Origin: Membranipora membranacea
Lineage: Eukaryota > Bryozoa > Gymnolaemata > Cheilostomatida > Membraniporidae
Length of the DNA: 64,000 nt
Assembly: GCA_914767715.1 (NCBI GenBank)
Contig: OU612073.1
Span: 11,162,001 to 11,226,000 of the forward strand
Reading direction: 5' to 3'
Shown here: in pieces, positions 12,260 through 24,450 of the stretch
Layout of the letters: the number at the start of each line of letters is the position of its first letter
How positions within the stretch are numbered: the stretch's first letter is position 1
The notes under the pieces: generated by a model
Seen by the model: the letters and a program-made list of their open reading frames with translations, nothing else
Database searches by the model: none
What the model was told of the DNA's origin: nothing
Translations under genes and position numbers: made by a program

Positions 12260-12786
12260 TTATGATCATGATGTTCAAAATTAGTTTATCAATTTGAACA
12301 AACTGTTTTGCCTTCTTTCTGCTGTAGGAATCTCCCCTTATTAGACATGTCAAGACAGCTAACCAATAAAAAGTATAAAGTTAAAAAGAGATGATTTGTT
12401 TGGGGATATAGATGGTAGGCCCATTGCAGGAGAGGTGCCAGAGCGCACTCCTGTGGAAGTTTTTTACACCGAGACCCTAAAATAAAGTGCTCTGGGGTGG
12501 GGTATACCTGAAGACTTATGTTCATTTGTCAAAAAATACCTTAATATAGTCTGTCACAGAAATCCCAAAAAACATCTAGAAATATGAGGAAGCAGTGATA
12601 ATAAAGTGTCGCTTTGTTTGCTTGTAGACAATTTTCAGCCCTACTTGGACTTCAAATTGTTGTTGGTGTAATAGTTCCAGCTCCAGTATAATAATAGACA
12701 TGCAATTGAATGTATGTCTTTACCAAGCAGTGGGCCTCGAACAAAAAAACAGAGGGTTTGCCTTGCTTGTGATAGTGAGAAGTAAG

Positions 12787-13030
12787 CTGTGGGTTAGCAT
12801 GAAGTGCACTTTGGTCAATTTTTCTTCTTTGGTGCACGGTGAGAACTGATTGCCGACATCCTGACACACAATAGCTAGATGAAAAGAATATCACTGTCAT
12901 TCAGACACAAATGTGTGCATACTGCTTTTTAATTGCCTTCAATATCTATCTGTGGGTTAAAATGAAGTGCATTATTGTTAATTTGTCTACTTTGGTGCAC
13001 GTGTGAGAGGTAGGTGCAGACATCCCAACA
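12787..13030 (+). repeat. two diverged copies of an ~80-bp unit about 165 bp apart
   Basis: CTGTGGGTTAGCATGAAGTG at 12787 and CTGTGGGTTAAAATGAAGTG at 12950 begin two segments. Both continue through CTTTGGTGCAC and end near GACATCC. The second copy runs straight into a LINE remnant, so the repeat may belong to that element. Confidence 0.65.
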
Positions 13031-13059
13031 ACAGTGCCACTTACTTTCACATAAATTGC

Positions 13060-13612
13060 CTTTTTACAATAAAAATGATAGCGCCTGTCAACTTTTAAAA
13101 TCCTATCTTTCAAACAGAAAACAATTTGTTAAAATAAGTGATGTTTCTTCCCCTCTCCAAGAAATTAATAGGGCGTGCCCCAAGGTTCTGTTTTATGTCC
13201 TACTTTATTTCTAATATTTATTAATGACCTCATCAAAATTGTCCCCATGTTAGATTTTATCCTCTTTGCAGATGATACAAATATTTTCAGTGCTGACCCG
13301 TTGCTACTGCAAACAAATCTACCTCTAGTTGGGAAATGGTGTCTTTCCAATGGATTAATTTTAAATATGAGCAAAATATTTCAGGTTGTTTTCAAGGCAC
13401 CAAATAAACCCTTCAATTCACCACAAAATTACATCCTGAATTTACACAACAAAGAACTATTGATGAAAAATTCCACCAAATTCTTAGGAATTGAAATTGA
13501 CAGCAACCTCACTGTTTTATACTATACATTTTCCTACCCACATTTGATTTATGGTTTGGAGTTTTGGGGACACTCAGCCGAGTGCCATCTCAATCAAATT
13601 ATAATTTTATAA
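13060..13612 (+). mobile_element. degenerate LINE reverse transcriptase fragment
   Basis: Reverse transcriptase blocks are spread over two frames. First comes LLKSYLSNRKQFVKISD. After a frameshift near 13170 come MPQGSVLCPTLFLIFINDL and the catalytic box FADDTNIF, then FLGIEIDSNLT and YPHLIYGLEFWG. These are the palm and thumb motifs of CR1/Jockey-like non-LTR elements. Frameshifts and internal loss make it inactive. Confidence 0.85.
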
Positions 13613-13615
13613 AAA

Positions 13616-14275
13616 ACTGCTTTGCATATAATACTTTAAATCCGTCCATGAGGGCATGTTTCCTCATACTTTAAAACAATAAAAGTTACGCCTTTCCAAA
13701 TGCTGTTGTGTTGTCGTTTTACCTTATTATTTATAAATTCTATTAATTCAGGAGAGATATCTCCGAAATTGCCCCATTATAATAATACAAGGTCAAATTT
13801 TAAATATTTACCTCTAAGGGCCAACAACCGCAGAGGAGAACGGTCCCTGTTGACAACAGCTACCTTCTGGGGAGCAAGGGGTGCAGCCCCCCAGTCCTGA
13901 GAGAACGGTTGGCTGACGCTCTGTAGCGTGCGGATGATAGGTTGGGGGTATGAGGGAGTCCTGCTGGGCTTCAGTGCGTAGGTTGGGAAGCTAAGATCCC
14001 TTCCAATCGGGCGGTCACCTCTCTGGTCCAACATCTAAAAAGATTTGGTAATACTTTTTTATGGCTGGCAAAGGGAGTTGGCATCTCATATAAGCAGCTA
14101 TAAGAGCCATAGTCACCTGCCTGTTCCAGTATAAAATGTAACTGTCTGCCACAATGAGGATTTGGAGCCATTTCAGATGCTTCAGGATGTTCGGATTCTA
14201 CTTGTAACCTGATCAAGATCATGCTAAATCTGTGCCTGCTGGACATTCTTCATAACTGCATCTTATGAATCTTGA
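13616..14275. other. 3' flank of the lectin gene, nothing else recognised
   Basis: The region is downstream of the minus-strand lectin gene. The overlapping small frames at 13700-14034 and 13971-14246 have no domain or splice support. Confidence 0.4.
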
Positions 14276-16008
14276 TCACTTACTGTGCTCACAGGCGAAT
14301 GAATAGTATCTACCGACGATTCCTCCATCACATCCGACATCCACCCCTTTCCAGTCGTTGTCTCTCCTCATGTAAACACAAGCCTGTCCTGTCAAATCAT
14401 TGAGTTCTCCGGGATACCAGTTAAAGTGAGTCGATCTCTCATCTATATGATATCAAATGATTTCGATGGATAAAATGGTTTTATCATCATCAATCATCCA
14501 AATTTTTAAGAAGTTGCTTTGCATGACAATTATTTATAAATTTTAACATATTAACCATTATTTAATCAGAGGCAATTGAGAAACTTTGTACGGAGAGATT
14601 GAATTGCTTTTGGAGCTCAGGTATTTTAGTTGTAAAGCACTGTGAGCTATGCTTCGGTTTTTTCAAGGACATTGTAAATCATCTTACAACGAGCATCTCT
14701 GGTTAAAAACGTCGATTACTTACTCGGTACACCTGGACCTTCATCCAAGTACCACTGATTCTCTGTAAATCTGTCATGTAGTCCAGTCCAGAATCCATTC
14801 CTCATCATAGGTCTATAGGTCACAATGCTTTCAGCCCACTGTCTTTTGCTAGACCAACGCAAACATATCGATTTGATTCTCATTAATATAAGAAAATCTT
14901 GCGCTTTTAGAATGTCATCTACATGTAAGTGTACCTCAATCACGTATGTACAGGACTAAATTGTATATACATACATATAGTAGTTGAAATTATACATTCA
15001 GTGTCTTCAGAAATTGCATTCAAACTCAAAATCACCTGCTGTTTTCAAGGCTCATAAGAGCTGCTCCCTTTGAACAGCACCAAGCTATAGCTTCGTTCCA
15101 TGTTTTCTCAACAGGCACAAACTGGTAGCACTTCTCCCCGTAAGTATACAGATATCCACTACCTTTACTGCTGGGCAGACATCTCTCTTTTCCGCCTCCT
15201 ACCAGTGCAACCATGACCATTGAAACTCTGCAACAATATAAATCCAATAGTATAGATTTGGCAGAAGTTTTTCATAAATTCTTGCTACTAAAACAAGAAA
15301 AAAGCACTATTTGGTCAAAGCCTAATTTTAGTAGAGTCTGTCATTTAAAGTGATGCTCATATGTCTGATAAAGATTGTCCTTGCCCATGGTACATCAATA
15401 CTTGGTGCGCATCAAGCGTCGAACATCTCCTATCAACAAGTGTAGCTAATTTGTGAAAATTACTGGGTTCAAGATTTTTTGTCTTTGCAAACATTTGCAA
15501 ACAAGTTTTGTGTATGCTTTTTGTGTAAATACTGTTGAGTGGGATGGGTAGGCAATACAGAAATACTACATCACTTTCAGAAAACATAAAGGCGAGTGGA
15601 TCAGTACTTAAATACACAAAATTTCCTGGCTAAAAACAATATTTGATATATCCTTTCTAGCAACTTTCTGTGCTTAGTTTTCAAATCACAGATTATATTC
15701 TATATCAATCCTAGGTATTTTACACTCTCACAAAAATAATTATATCATGGTTCCGTTTAAGGACAAAGCAGGACGGTCAGGCCTGTGTTGAGTAGAATAC
15801 ACTATTTCTCTGCTTTTAACAGCATTCAAAAGTATACCCAAGTCATTGTAGAGAATAACAACCTCGACTAGTTGTGATGATAAAGCCACCCAATTTAGGA
15901 TAGTACACAGCACAGCAAAGAGTGTGGAGACGATATCCACATTTTATACTATTTCATTTTATGAAATCAATTTTGGAGGGAAACTTACATTATGCTGAGT
16001 TGCGCCAT
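14276..16008 (-). CDS. secreted single-domain C-type lectin-like protein, 4 exons, 167 aa
   Basis: Exons: 16008-15989, 15227-15036, 14848-14724, 14442-14276. Intron phases are 2,2,1, all GT-AG, and the frame is open to TGA. The N-terminus MAQLSIIVSMVMVALVG is a signal peptide, split by intron 1. The rest is one C-type lectin domain: GEKCYQF, the W-x-x-A-x-x-W-C-C helix, ALMSLENS, the FWTGLHD core, WYPGELND, ACVYM, DNDWKGVDVGC and the final FACEHSK. The calcium-site motif is altered: the usual E-P-N is E-L-N, and the usual W-N-D is W-K-G. Sugar binding may therefore be weak or changed. Likely role: an extracellular recognition or defence lectin. No membrane segment follows the domain. Confidence 0.85.
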
Positions 16009-17290
16009 TTTAACAGCTAAAACTCTAACACCACTTTGCTTAACACGAACATTACTGAGGTGATAAACCCTGTAAGTAGGATATGATACCAATGTCAGAT
16101 CTTCGTTTACAATGCTTTTGATACAATGGATAAATCTATATATACACATAGTACAAGATCTTCACAGAGTTACTGTAGGATACTGGGCAGAGTCTTTTGG
16201 TCTGACGTGTATTGCTCTTCTTTTTCTAGCTTCCTAGTTAGCCGCTTGCTATTGGCTGTGTGTATAGCCATAGATACTGCAAATGATCTTATCACACAAT
16301 GACTATTTGCAGACAAGAATTTCCTCGCCATCTACAATATGATATTTTAGTGACTAATTCATCCAAAAACAATTAAAGATCCTATTAGCCTAGTATATTT
16401 TCATTAGAGGAACTGTTTGAATAGGTGTTAATCATTATAACAGCATTGTATGCCTAGTTATCAAAATAGTACACTGTATTTGACGAAATATTTAGCTGGC
16501 GATATTATAAACCAAGCTAATATAGGAGATATATCTATAGGTAATAAATTTGGGTGGTTTGATGACTGACTGCTTCATGAATACTTCATGAATACTATCT
16601 AAAATGGATAGATCTCATATAAACATTTACTTAGTTTTATTTTGCCATTACAGTCAGCAAAATGCAGTGACAATATTTTGGTGATTGAAAGCGGCACTGG
16701 ATGAGGGAATTCCTCAGCCTCACCCAGCCGGAACAAATTATTTAAAGCAGCAGTGACCCTTGTGGTCTATTATGCGGCCAGATATATCTCTCTCGTTGAA
16801 AATAATTTCTGGACATGATTTTAAATGGATTCTGGCACCTGTCAAATGGTTCATATCCTGCCATCAATAAAAACTGAACAGTATGTTGACCTTGCTGTTT
16901 TATGTTATACATGGGAGAGCATGTATTATAAAATTACTATAAAAGTTGGCTCTGCGGTGGAACAAGTCATTGCTTTCCTGTCTTCTTATAACGTATAGTA
17001 ATAAATCATAGGAAAGTCAGTAGAGGACTTGTCATAATGTTTTGTAGACAACCTGTTACTGTTATGATTTGCGACATTTCATAACATGGATTTGGATCCC
17101 GGGATCCCCATATATTCTCAGAAATTTGTTAACCAGCTTTATCTTGCCTATTAGTAAAAATGTCCCATCTTGTTCACCTTATCAGATCATGCGATATAAA
17201 TCACTCATGATTGGGCAGCATGTAATCTAAAAGCAGGTTGTATCTGTTATTTAGCATGGGAAGGTCTAACTGGATCCACATTCATTTTTA
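16009..17290. other. intergenic, divergent promoters expected
   Basis: The lectin gene (minus) and the small peptide gene (plus) point away from each other across this stretch, so it should hold both promoters. I see no clear TATA box or conserved motif. TTTTTACAG directly before the peptide ATG at 17295 suggests a non-coding 5' exon somewhere here. Confidence 0.4.
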
Positions 17291-17294
17291 CAGG

Positions 17295-17837
17295 ATGCTT
17301 GCATTTATGAAGAATACTATTGGAGCTTGGCTGCTTTGTGTGGCCGTTGTTTTGCTGATGCTGAGTAAGGGCACAGAAGCTCAAGTGATCGCTGAGGATC
17401 CTGAATTTGTTAATTGAAAAGTTAAATTTGCCTGCACCAGTGCAAGGATCAAAGGTATTAAGTTGCTCACCATTATTTGTTATGTACTTGTCCAATTAAT
17501 TTCTGTCAAGCAACATTGGCTATGTCGTGAATCTCTTTTCTAATACGAAAGCTGTCAGTTTTCTTTTTTCTTGCAAAATTTCATTGCTATACACAAATTA
17601 ACAATCCCCAATTTGTCCAGACCATAATTATAGCCATACAAATACTTGTTGACAATGTATCTCAGCAGGAAAATCTCAAGGCTGTGGATGTTGCTTTGGA
17701 TAGATTAAAATAAAACTAAATGTTTTTGATTTTCCATGTTTCAGTATTACGATTGCATTCATGCCTGTGAAACAACGTGTAAGAGGAACTGTGAATATCA
17801 ATGTCTTATCGACTGCGTGATTGAGCACCTTCATTGA
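17295..17837 (+). CDS. small secreted peptide with six cysteines in C-x3-C register, 2 exons, 68 aa
   Basis: Exon 1 is 17295-17408, starting at an ATG two bases after an acceptor-like TTTTTACAG. Exon 2 is 17745-17837, after TTTCAG. The join is phase 0. Exon 1 encodes a hydrophobic signal peptide (IGAWLLCVAVVLLMLSKG) and a short acidic pro-region or N-terminus. Exon 2 encodes 30 residues holding all six mature cysteines at exact intervals of four (C-x3-C repeated five times), with mixed charged residues between. Such spacing would put cysteines along one face of a helix; two CxxxC helices clipped together are known from alpha-hairpinin-type peptides, but six in register is not a pattern I recognise. 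The donor (GTTAAT) is weak. If unspliced, a stop follows two codons later. AATAAA lies at about 18026. Function unknown; a defence or toxin-like peptide is only a guess. Confidence 0.6.
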
Positions 17838-18790
17838 TGATATAAGATCATCGGAGGAGGCTGAACATATATACCGTAAAAACTACTTGAAGATGCTATA
17901 TGAAGGATGATTAGCTGTACATGTGACAACCACTCTTAAAAGTGATCACAAACAACATCATTATAGCCTCAATATAACCTTTGTGGCAACCTATAGCATG
18001 CTTATAATATACTTTTACCAGCCTCTATAATAAAAAACATATTAAACTACAAACTATATGCTATTCAGTGTTTGCTTCTGCCTCTTTGTTTCCAACTGAA
18101 TCTGTATTTACGACAATTGAAAAAACAAATATTGTTGTAGCCGTGTTTGATATATGACTGATGATTGAGACAGGGAGGAAACCCAAAATGTATACCTTGA
18201 AATTTCTGAATCAAGAATGAGGCAGAAGAAAAAGCTCGAAACTCAAAACTCAGACTACCAAGGATGTATGAGGGTTGTCAAGGAGCTGTACTCCTCTTTT
18301 ACTAGGACAATCGACTCCTGACTATTTAAAAGCTGATTTCAGTGTATCAAGATTGCAACAACAGACTTCAAATAGGATTTGGGTCTTTGGAGGTAGCTTA
18401 ATTTGCTGAGTATATTATTATTTATTATGAACTTTATTAACTACCGATCAATGCATGAAGCAAATAATATGAGATATTATGAAGCAATAATACGAAGCAA
18501 ATAACATATGAGAGGCCGACTCCCCTGACCTATTAATTGTAAAGTCATATTGGTTGTTAGACTATTCTGCATTCATGTTGTTTGCAGTAACATTCATAGG
18601 GTTAACTTTATGCTCATTAAAGGCTATTTTATTGCAGCAGCTTACCACAAAGTTATGTTGTTATAACAGCTAGGTTATCACTGGGCGATTAACTCGATCA
18701 TGCAAAGTATTATTCTTTTAATCTATTACTATTATAAGTGATAGTTATCTGCTTATAAACCGCCACGATCAGTTTGTTTTCTGGAGCCAA
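17838..18790. other. 3' UTR and intergenic, nothing further recognised
   Basis: Includes the probable polyadenylation signal of the cysteine-rich peptide gene near 18026. No other gene seen. Confidence 0.4.
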
Positions 18791-18919
18791 TCCGTGATAG
18801 TATAGTGGTGAGTATCCCCGCCTGTCAGATCTGAGCAATATCTGGTTTCGGAATCAGGATATCCTACCAAGTAGCTCAGCAGCTCGCGGGAGACCGGGGT
18901 TCGATTCCCCGTCACGGAG
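18791..18919 (+). tRNA. tRNA-Asp(GUC) with a 57-nt intron
   Basis: The acceptor arms TCCGTGA (18791-18797) and TCACGGA (18912-18918) pair perfectly, and the discriminator is G. The D arm has TAGTATAGTGGTGAGTATC. The anticodon arm is CCCGC-CT-GTC-A / C-GCGGG, with anticodon GTC at 18824-18826. The T arm is CGGGGTTCGATTCCCCG. The intron at 18828-18884 sits one base 3' of the anticodon, the canonical 37/38 site. Removing it leaves a 72-nt tRNA, the normal Asp size. Box B GGTTCGATTCC is intact and TTTT follows at about 18927. No mismatch in any stem, so it is probably functional. Confidence 0.9.
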
Positions 18920-19785
18920 AGCTAGCTTTTGATTTTCTGATTTTGCTGGGACAAAATAACAAACTTGTATGTCAGTTTCATCCATAGTATTCAATCTCCA
19001 GAAATGGTGATAAAATCAAGATGATTAACATGACACTGCTTCCAAGGTAAACATACTGACTGTCAGTTAATCTATAACTTATACAAGACACATTATTGTT
19101 CAATATCTCCTTTCAAAAAAAATCATCGAAAGGATAATATCAAACGCCAAGTTGTGCCCTCTTTTAAAAGGGGGCACAATACCCAGAAAATATATGTTAT
19201 GTTGTTTTATAGATGCAATACTCAATTGCTCAGTCTAGTCTAAGTGCTCAGACAGCAGCAATACGAGTGGGTGGCATTACATTATCAACCAGCCATTTAC
19301 CCCTTGGCCGGGAAGTGGTGAAGTGAAGGTGGCTAGAGTTTGGTAGGCTCAAACTATATCTGCTACACTCTTCCCTCACATACATCATCTAGGTCTTATA
19401 TTTACATTCAATGATTAGCAGAAGTTCAAGGGGTAGAACTGAGGCACCAATTCCCCTAGAACGTTAAACTAAGAGGCCTACTCTTGCCAAAATCCTTGAC
19501 CTCTCAAATTTCTACACCTTTTAAGGACATTTCAAGAATATAAACAGACAGATCAAATTCCACCTGCACTGTCTTGCAGTTTAAAGTACAATGTACTTAT
19601 GTTTGTATAAAGTAAACAAAGCGAAATAGAGCCAAATGAGATAAGGCTAGTAATTCTGTGAGTGTGACCTTAACCTTGTCACGCGGCTAAAAAGTAGCCG
19701 TGTGTTATCCGATCAGATAGCGCTATATTCGTGTCACTTAGTCCACTGTTGTGTGAAGTGAAAAGTCCTGCATAGACTGCTGCAC
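18920..19785. other. intergenic between tRNA and oxidase relic
   Basis: It contains a 28-bp near-perfect palindrome at 19152-19179 (TTGTGCCC ... GGGCACAA around CTTTTAAAAG). It also contains a fragment near 19676-19716 (CCTTGTCACGCGGCTA, then TAGCCGTGTGTTA) that resembles the small foldback element at 45179-45252. Nothing else recognised. Confidence 0.5.
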
Positions 19786-19789
19786 CATT

Positions 19790-22700
19790 CAGACAGATAC
19801 TGCGATTGAGAGTTATGATGTGGTGATAATAGGAGGAGGTATAAGCGGATTATACTCAGCTTGGAGACTGGGTAAAGAGACAAACCTGAAGATACTTCTG
19901 CTGGAATCTACAGATAGATATGGAGGGAGATTTCACACAGTAACTATGCCTGGTGGTTACAGGGCTGACCTTGGTGCTATGAGGTAGGAACTCCGTCCCC
20001 CCCCCCCCTCCCATCCCAGCCCTAGATGCTAATTAGGATAACAGCCTCTGATGATTTTCTGCATTTTCGAAAAACGAAAAAAACCAGAAATTCAGGGTTT
20101 CAAAACATGGGGGATGATTTCTTATCGGGTTTTAGTTTTTTCCCATGCATTATAACTGATTTATAAGGCAAACAATATTGTCTGCTTTTTCCAAAAATTA
20201 TGATTTTTCTCTAATTATTTTAACCAATAATATCTATATGATACAGTTGTGATGTCTCAATGTGTTGCCAATAGATTTTTTAAACGGCATTGTCAAAAAA
20301 AAATTGAAAAAATATTTTTGATCTCTTGTGGAAATCCTGGTAAATATATTACTAAAATCAGCTATGAAACAAATTTTCGGCCTTGATACTTCTCGCAATC
20401 AGATTGGATCAGCCATACACCTTGTTATAAACAGCATTTTCGGCCTCATTTCTTTGATAAAATGGCGCAATGTCATCCAATCTCAATTTTGACCATTGTT
20501 AGCCATCAAACGCTTGGCAACCTTCCAACAGTGTATAGAAAGTCAATATATTTTCTGACTCCAGTGTTTCTACCTTATTTAATTGACACAAAAACAAATT
20601 ATGTTGAAGTTTTAACATAAACCTCAATAGAATTTGTGTTTTTCGTCATTATATCACATTAGTTTGAAGTTTCTTACATCAATGTTTTTTTTTAGGTTTG
20701 TCCCAGAGCTTCATAAAGTGTTGAAGTACATAACTGATGAAATTGCTGTCGATATTGTGGCGATGGCTGCAACAGATGAACCAGGGAATACGCTGCCAAC
20801 AAAATATTTCAGAGGTCAAAGGCCAAATGACTTTCAGCAGTTCTGTGATATACTTGGACTGTCAGAAGATGACAAGAAGTTGATGCTGCAAGTCTACACA
20901 ATGTTAGATCCTAAGTAAGTTAGTTGAATGTTTGCGTTTGAAAAAAACTAACAAATTTGTGCCAAAAAAACACTTTGAGAAAGCGTTTGTTGCCATAAAT
21001 GTGTTTGGGGAGCACCTTTAATATCGTCAAGCCGCTATCACAAGATGTGCTTGATCAGGTCTAGGCATTGGGATAACTCTTACGGCTATCATGTCGGAAC
21101 AAAAATAACTCAAGAGACTACCATGTTTTGTCCAGAAAAAGTATGTTCTTAGTAGTAATTTTTTTTTCGACATAGTATCTAAGGCGGTTTGACAGGTGCA
21201 TGATCTTAGCTGGTTACACCTTGCCAAAGCGGGTGACCAATTTTAATGAACCCCAAAGGGCCAGTTTCAGCTTATCTGTGATTGGGGCATGCTTATTTTT
21301 CACTAAAATATAGTTATGATGTCCCATTTTCACAAAAATGAATAAGAATATACCACAGATAAAAATAAATGTATAGCGAATATATTCAAGAGCTAATATA
21401 TATAGGTCTGAATGCTTAAAACAATATGACTCTATCACCAGCAGGCCAAAAGTTATTACGAAAATAAGATTGCATTTTCAGGATTTATCATGGCTGTGGC
21501 ATTGTGTCATATGACGTGACGCAAATAAAAACAAGATTTTAAGAGATCCCGGTGTTGAGAGCTTCCCAATGATATATAAAACAACATAATCGGTGTGTGC
21601 CGTTACTATACCCGACTTGATGTGGTAAATTATCCTATTGCAGTTATCATTATAGATAATCAGGTTTGTTGCTGATGAAATTGAGGTGCCAGATGATGGT
21701 AACTACGCTGAGGCGATAGTGAAAAGAAAAGGACAAAAAGCTGTGGACATGTCCGTCTCTTAGTTCCTGGCACTCTCCGGCAATCCAGAGCTTGTCAGAC
21801 TGAGTGACATGAAATACCCTCCTGGTAAATGGCCATTGGCAGACTCGCTGCTTAAAATGTCCAAGATCGCAGAATTCTTCAAACCTGGATCGGTCTTTCG
21901 TATCATTGGAGGATATGAGGATCTTGTCTCAGCACTTGTCAAGGCCATTGGAAAATTCAGCTCTGTTGATATGCGACTCAACCACAAGGTTGTCCAGATT
22001 GATGAGCAAAAGCCCCCATCAGTTTACCATCGATGTAAGTTGTGACAAACAATCGAACAAATTTCAGTGTAGTAAAATTATCTTTGCATGTAGTAGTATG
22101 GGTCTTCGCAGGATTCGATTTGTCAGCCAAAGCTACAGGCAGCAGAGAATCCAACAACTTCTGGACCAAACAAGAATACTCTCATCATTCAAGGTATTCC
22201 TGACGTACAAGACTGCATGGTGAGAGAAATTTGGCTTCCACTTTGTGGGCATGACGACTGACCTGCCTATAAGTCTTTGTCGGCAAGGTTGGAGGCTATG
22301 CAAAACTCCTCGCTACATACACTCTTAGAGATATCGAAGTGTTTGAGAGCTTGGACAGGCAACACTACCAGAGATATGAGACCTCGTTGGGAAATATTGC
22401 AGAAGATTTGATTCCGAGCATTAGACTTGTTGAGTATTGTGAACAGCAGGTTTGCAAGCTGTTAGGTGAGAGTTTTGTTTTATATTTATTATCTCAGCAT
22501 TTTGTGATAAGTCTGCAGAGGAACAACAAGTATTGTAATCCGATCTAGCTATGGATTGAATGTCTACTATTGACTATTGAACTTGCACTTGTTGTACTTT
22601 TATTGTTATGTTTTCACATATAATTTTTATTGCAGTTCTGATTCTGAGTTATTTTACAGGATGTGACTCTCCACCAGAGAGACCTGTATGTGCCGTGAGG

Positions 22701-22961
22701 AAATTCTGGGGAGCAGACGGAACACAAGGTCTCTCAAAATACTGCAAAGCTGGAGTAAACAGCAATAAGCTTCACTGGGAGTCACTGAAACCATTCTCTG
22801 ACGCTGAGGTTTACATAGCCAGTGATAGTTTCACAGCCTCAGAGCCTAGCATGTGTCATGTAGGGTTCGCTGAGACATCCCTCTTGACAACAGAAATAAT
22901 TATGGTTTACTTCTTTGGGTTGAACCCAGTCAAAGATGATTTATGGTTATCTGATCCTTGA
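19790..22961 (+). pseudogene. L-amino-acid-oxidase-like flavin amine oxidase, inactivated
   Basis: Recognisable exons: about 19790-19983, 20696-20914, from 21664, about 22339-22467 and 22660-22961. Exon 1 has the FAD-binding GGGISG turn with YDVVII before it and RYGGR after, ending at DLGAMR. Exons 1-3 join in phase with good GT-AG sites. The last exon ends in the FAD-site region (VGFAETSLLTTE, then YFFGLNP). Lesions: an in-frame TAG at 21761-21763, a frameshift around 22012-22018 in a C-run, further stops near 22221 and 22310, and no start exon. The family makes hydrogen peroxide from amino acids and in molluscs serves antibacterial defence (aplysianin/achacin type). The reading frame around the lesions is otherwise well conserved, so loss is fairly recent. 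Sequencing error at the C-run alone could not explain all lesions. Confidence 0.85.
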
Positions 22962-23423
22962 CCTTGACATGTACCATTTTCTGTCAATCAGCTGTGAAGT
23001 TAGTCTACAATTATCAGCACCGACATTACCCGACCGTAGCTAGGAATATTTAACTCAGAATTGTGCAGTACGCTACATGAACTGACAATGCTAAAAGCTT
23101 TTGTATGCAAGCAATATAGTGGACTTATAAAATCTATTAACCTACCATGGTAACTTGCTGTTTGTGCAGGTTTTGGAAATTTGTGTGACTCTACAATGAT
23201 TGATTCTACACTCGTACTAAATACCTTTTCAGCTGCATGGTGTATGTTCCCCTAACTACGAATATATTGATAATTTGATACACTTTTTGATATTCATCAA
23301 GTAGTTGTTACACTCTTCCTGTATCCTTCAATCGTTAACTTAACCCTAGCCTGGGATTCAGGCCAACAACGGGGCCTTGTCTGTATTATGTAACCTTGGC
23401 GGGCTGTCGGTGTGGGTGGGTAG

Positions 23424-23656
23424 TGTTGATTAAAGAAAAATTGGATGTCTTATCACTCACTATATCCCGAAGCATGGGCGGCGAGATTGTGGTGCGAGGA
23501 CGCAATATCTGCTCTCTGTCTGCAGGAAAGTCGGTGCACATCTGGGGGCCAACCAAACCCCAGTAGTCTATGGACTGCAGTGGGATTCGAACCTACGACC
23601 TTCAACATGTGCATGCTAAAAGCGCTTTAAACAACTGAGCCACCTCCTACTCCTAG
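23424..23656 (-). mobile_element. tRNA-derived SINE, minus orientation
   Basis: Read on minus it starts TAGGAGTAGGAGGTGGCTCAG (box A region), has box B GGTTCGAATCCCA, then a shared body (GGGGTTTGGTTGG, CGCCGCCCATGCTTCGGGAT) and ends near TTTAATCAAC. A second copy with the same order lies on plus at 54359-54613. The match between the two defines the family boundaries. Confidence 0.85.
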
Positions 23657-24269
23657 GGGGGAATCACCCATACACCTGACAGCCTGCCCAGGCTATGTAT
23701 TATGGGTTGTGCTGGTTATTGCTTGCTTCTTCTACTCATGTATCACTATAGTGAGTTACTGAATACACTCATTAGCTTGTGTTTGGTTTTCTTTTGAGTG
23801 ACTGATGGGTTTTAGTTTATTGTTGTGTGGAGTTATCTCTTTACCCAACCTGAATAGATAACTCCAACTTGATGGACTGAATCCCAGTCCAATTTGTCCC
23901 TGAACCCATTAGAAGTATAGAGTTGTTGGATTATCTTTACACTGAATTAACGGAAGTTTCGAAAAGTAAGGAGTCGTTTGTCCTAGATAAAGAAGAGAAC
24001 AACTTCTCTAACAATAATACTTCATATTTTCATCATGTTCTTGCTCGCTTGAGTTTCAGTCGCAATATAATATCATTGAGGTTTAGATGCTAAGGTTGCA
24101 GTTTTCGCTTGGGCTTTTGGCATGAAGATATCCCCTTCAGGAGGACAACTTTAAGTGTTAGAAGATAAAAATACCCTCAACTTGATATTTTCAAAAATAG
24201 CATAACATACTATAACTTACTTCAGGTGCCTAACCCAAACTAGGGTGTGGGATTGAGCCTTGCAAAAGA
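23657..24269. other. intergenic, nothing recognised
   Basis: No gene or repeat I can support. Confidence 0.4.
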
Positions 24270-24450
24270 AGGGAGGAGGAGACGCGGGAGACCCAAGAAG
24301 ACCTGGAGGATGACAGCTCTTGCTCAGTAGCAGACTTTTGACATCAAATCCTGGAGCGAAGCAGCAGAGATGGCAAAATATCGGTCGAGATGGAGGGAGC
24401 AGGAGACGAATATACTGGCGCAATATTCCAGAAGGAATCTTGCAACCTAA
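24270..24450 (+). mobile_element. remnant of a LINE reverse transcriptase C-terminus
   Basis: The plus strand reads RRRRGRPKKTW, then after a stop a W-x-E-A-A-x-M-A-x-x-R-x-R-W-R stretch. This is the same terminal basic and W-R region seen in the 2-331 fragment. A stop codon interrupts it. Confidence 0.6.
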
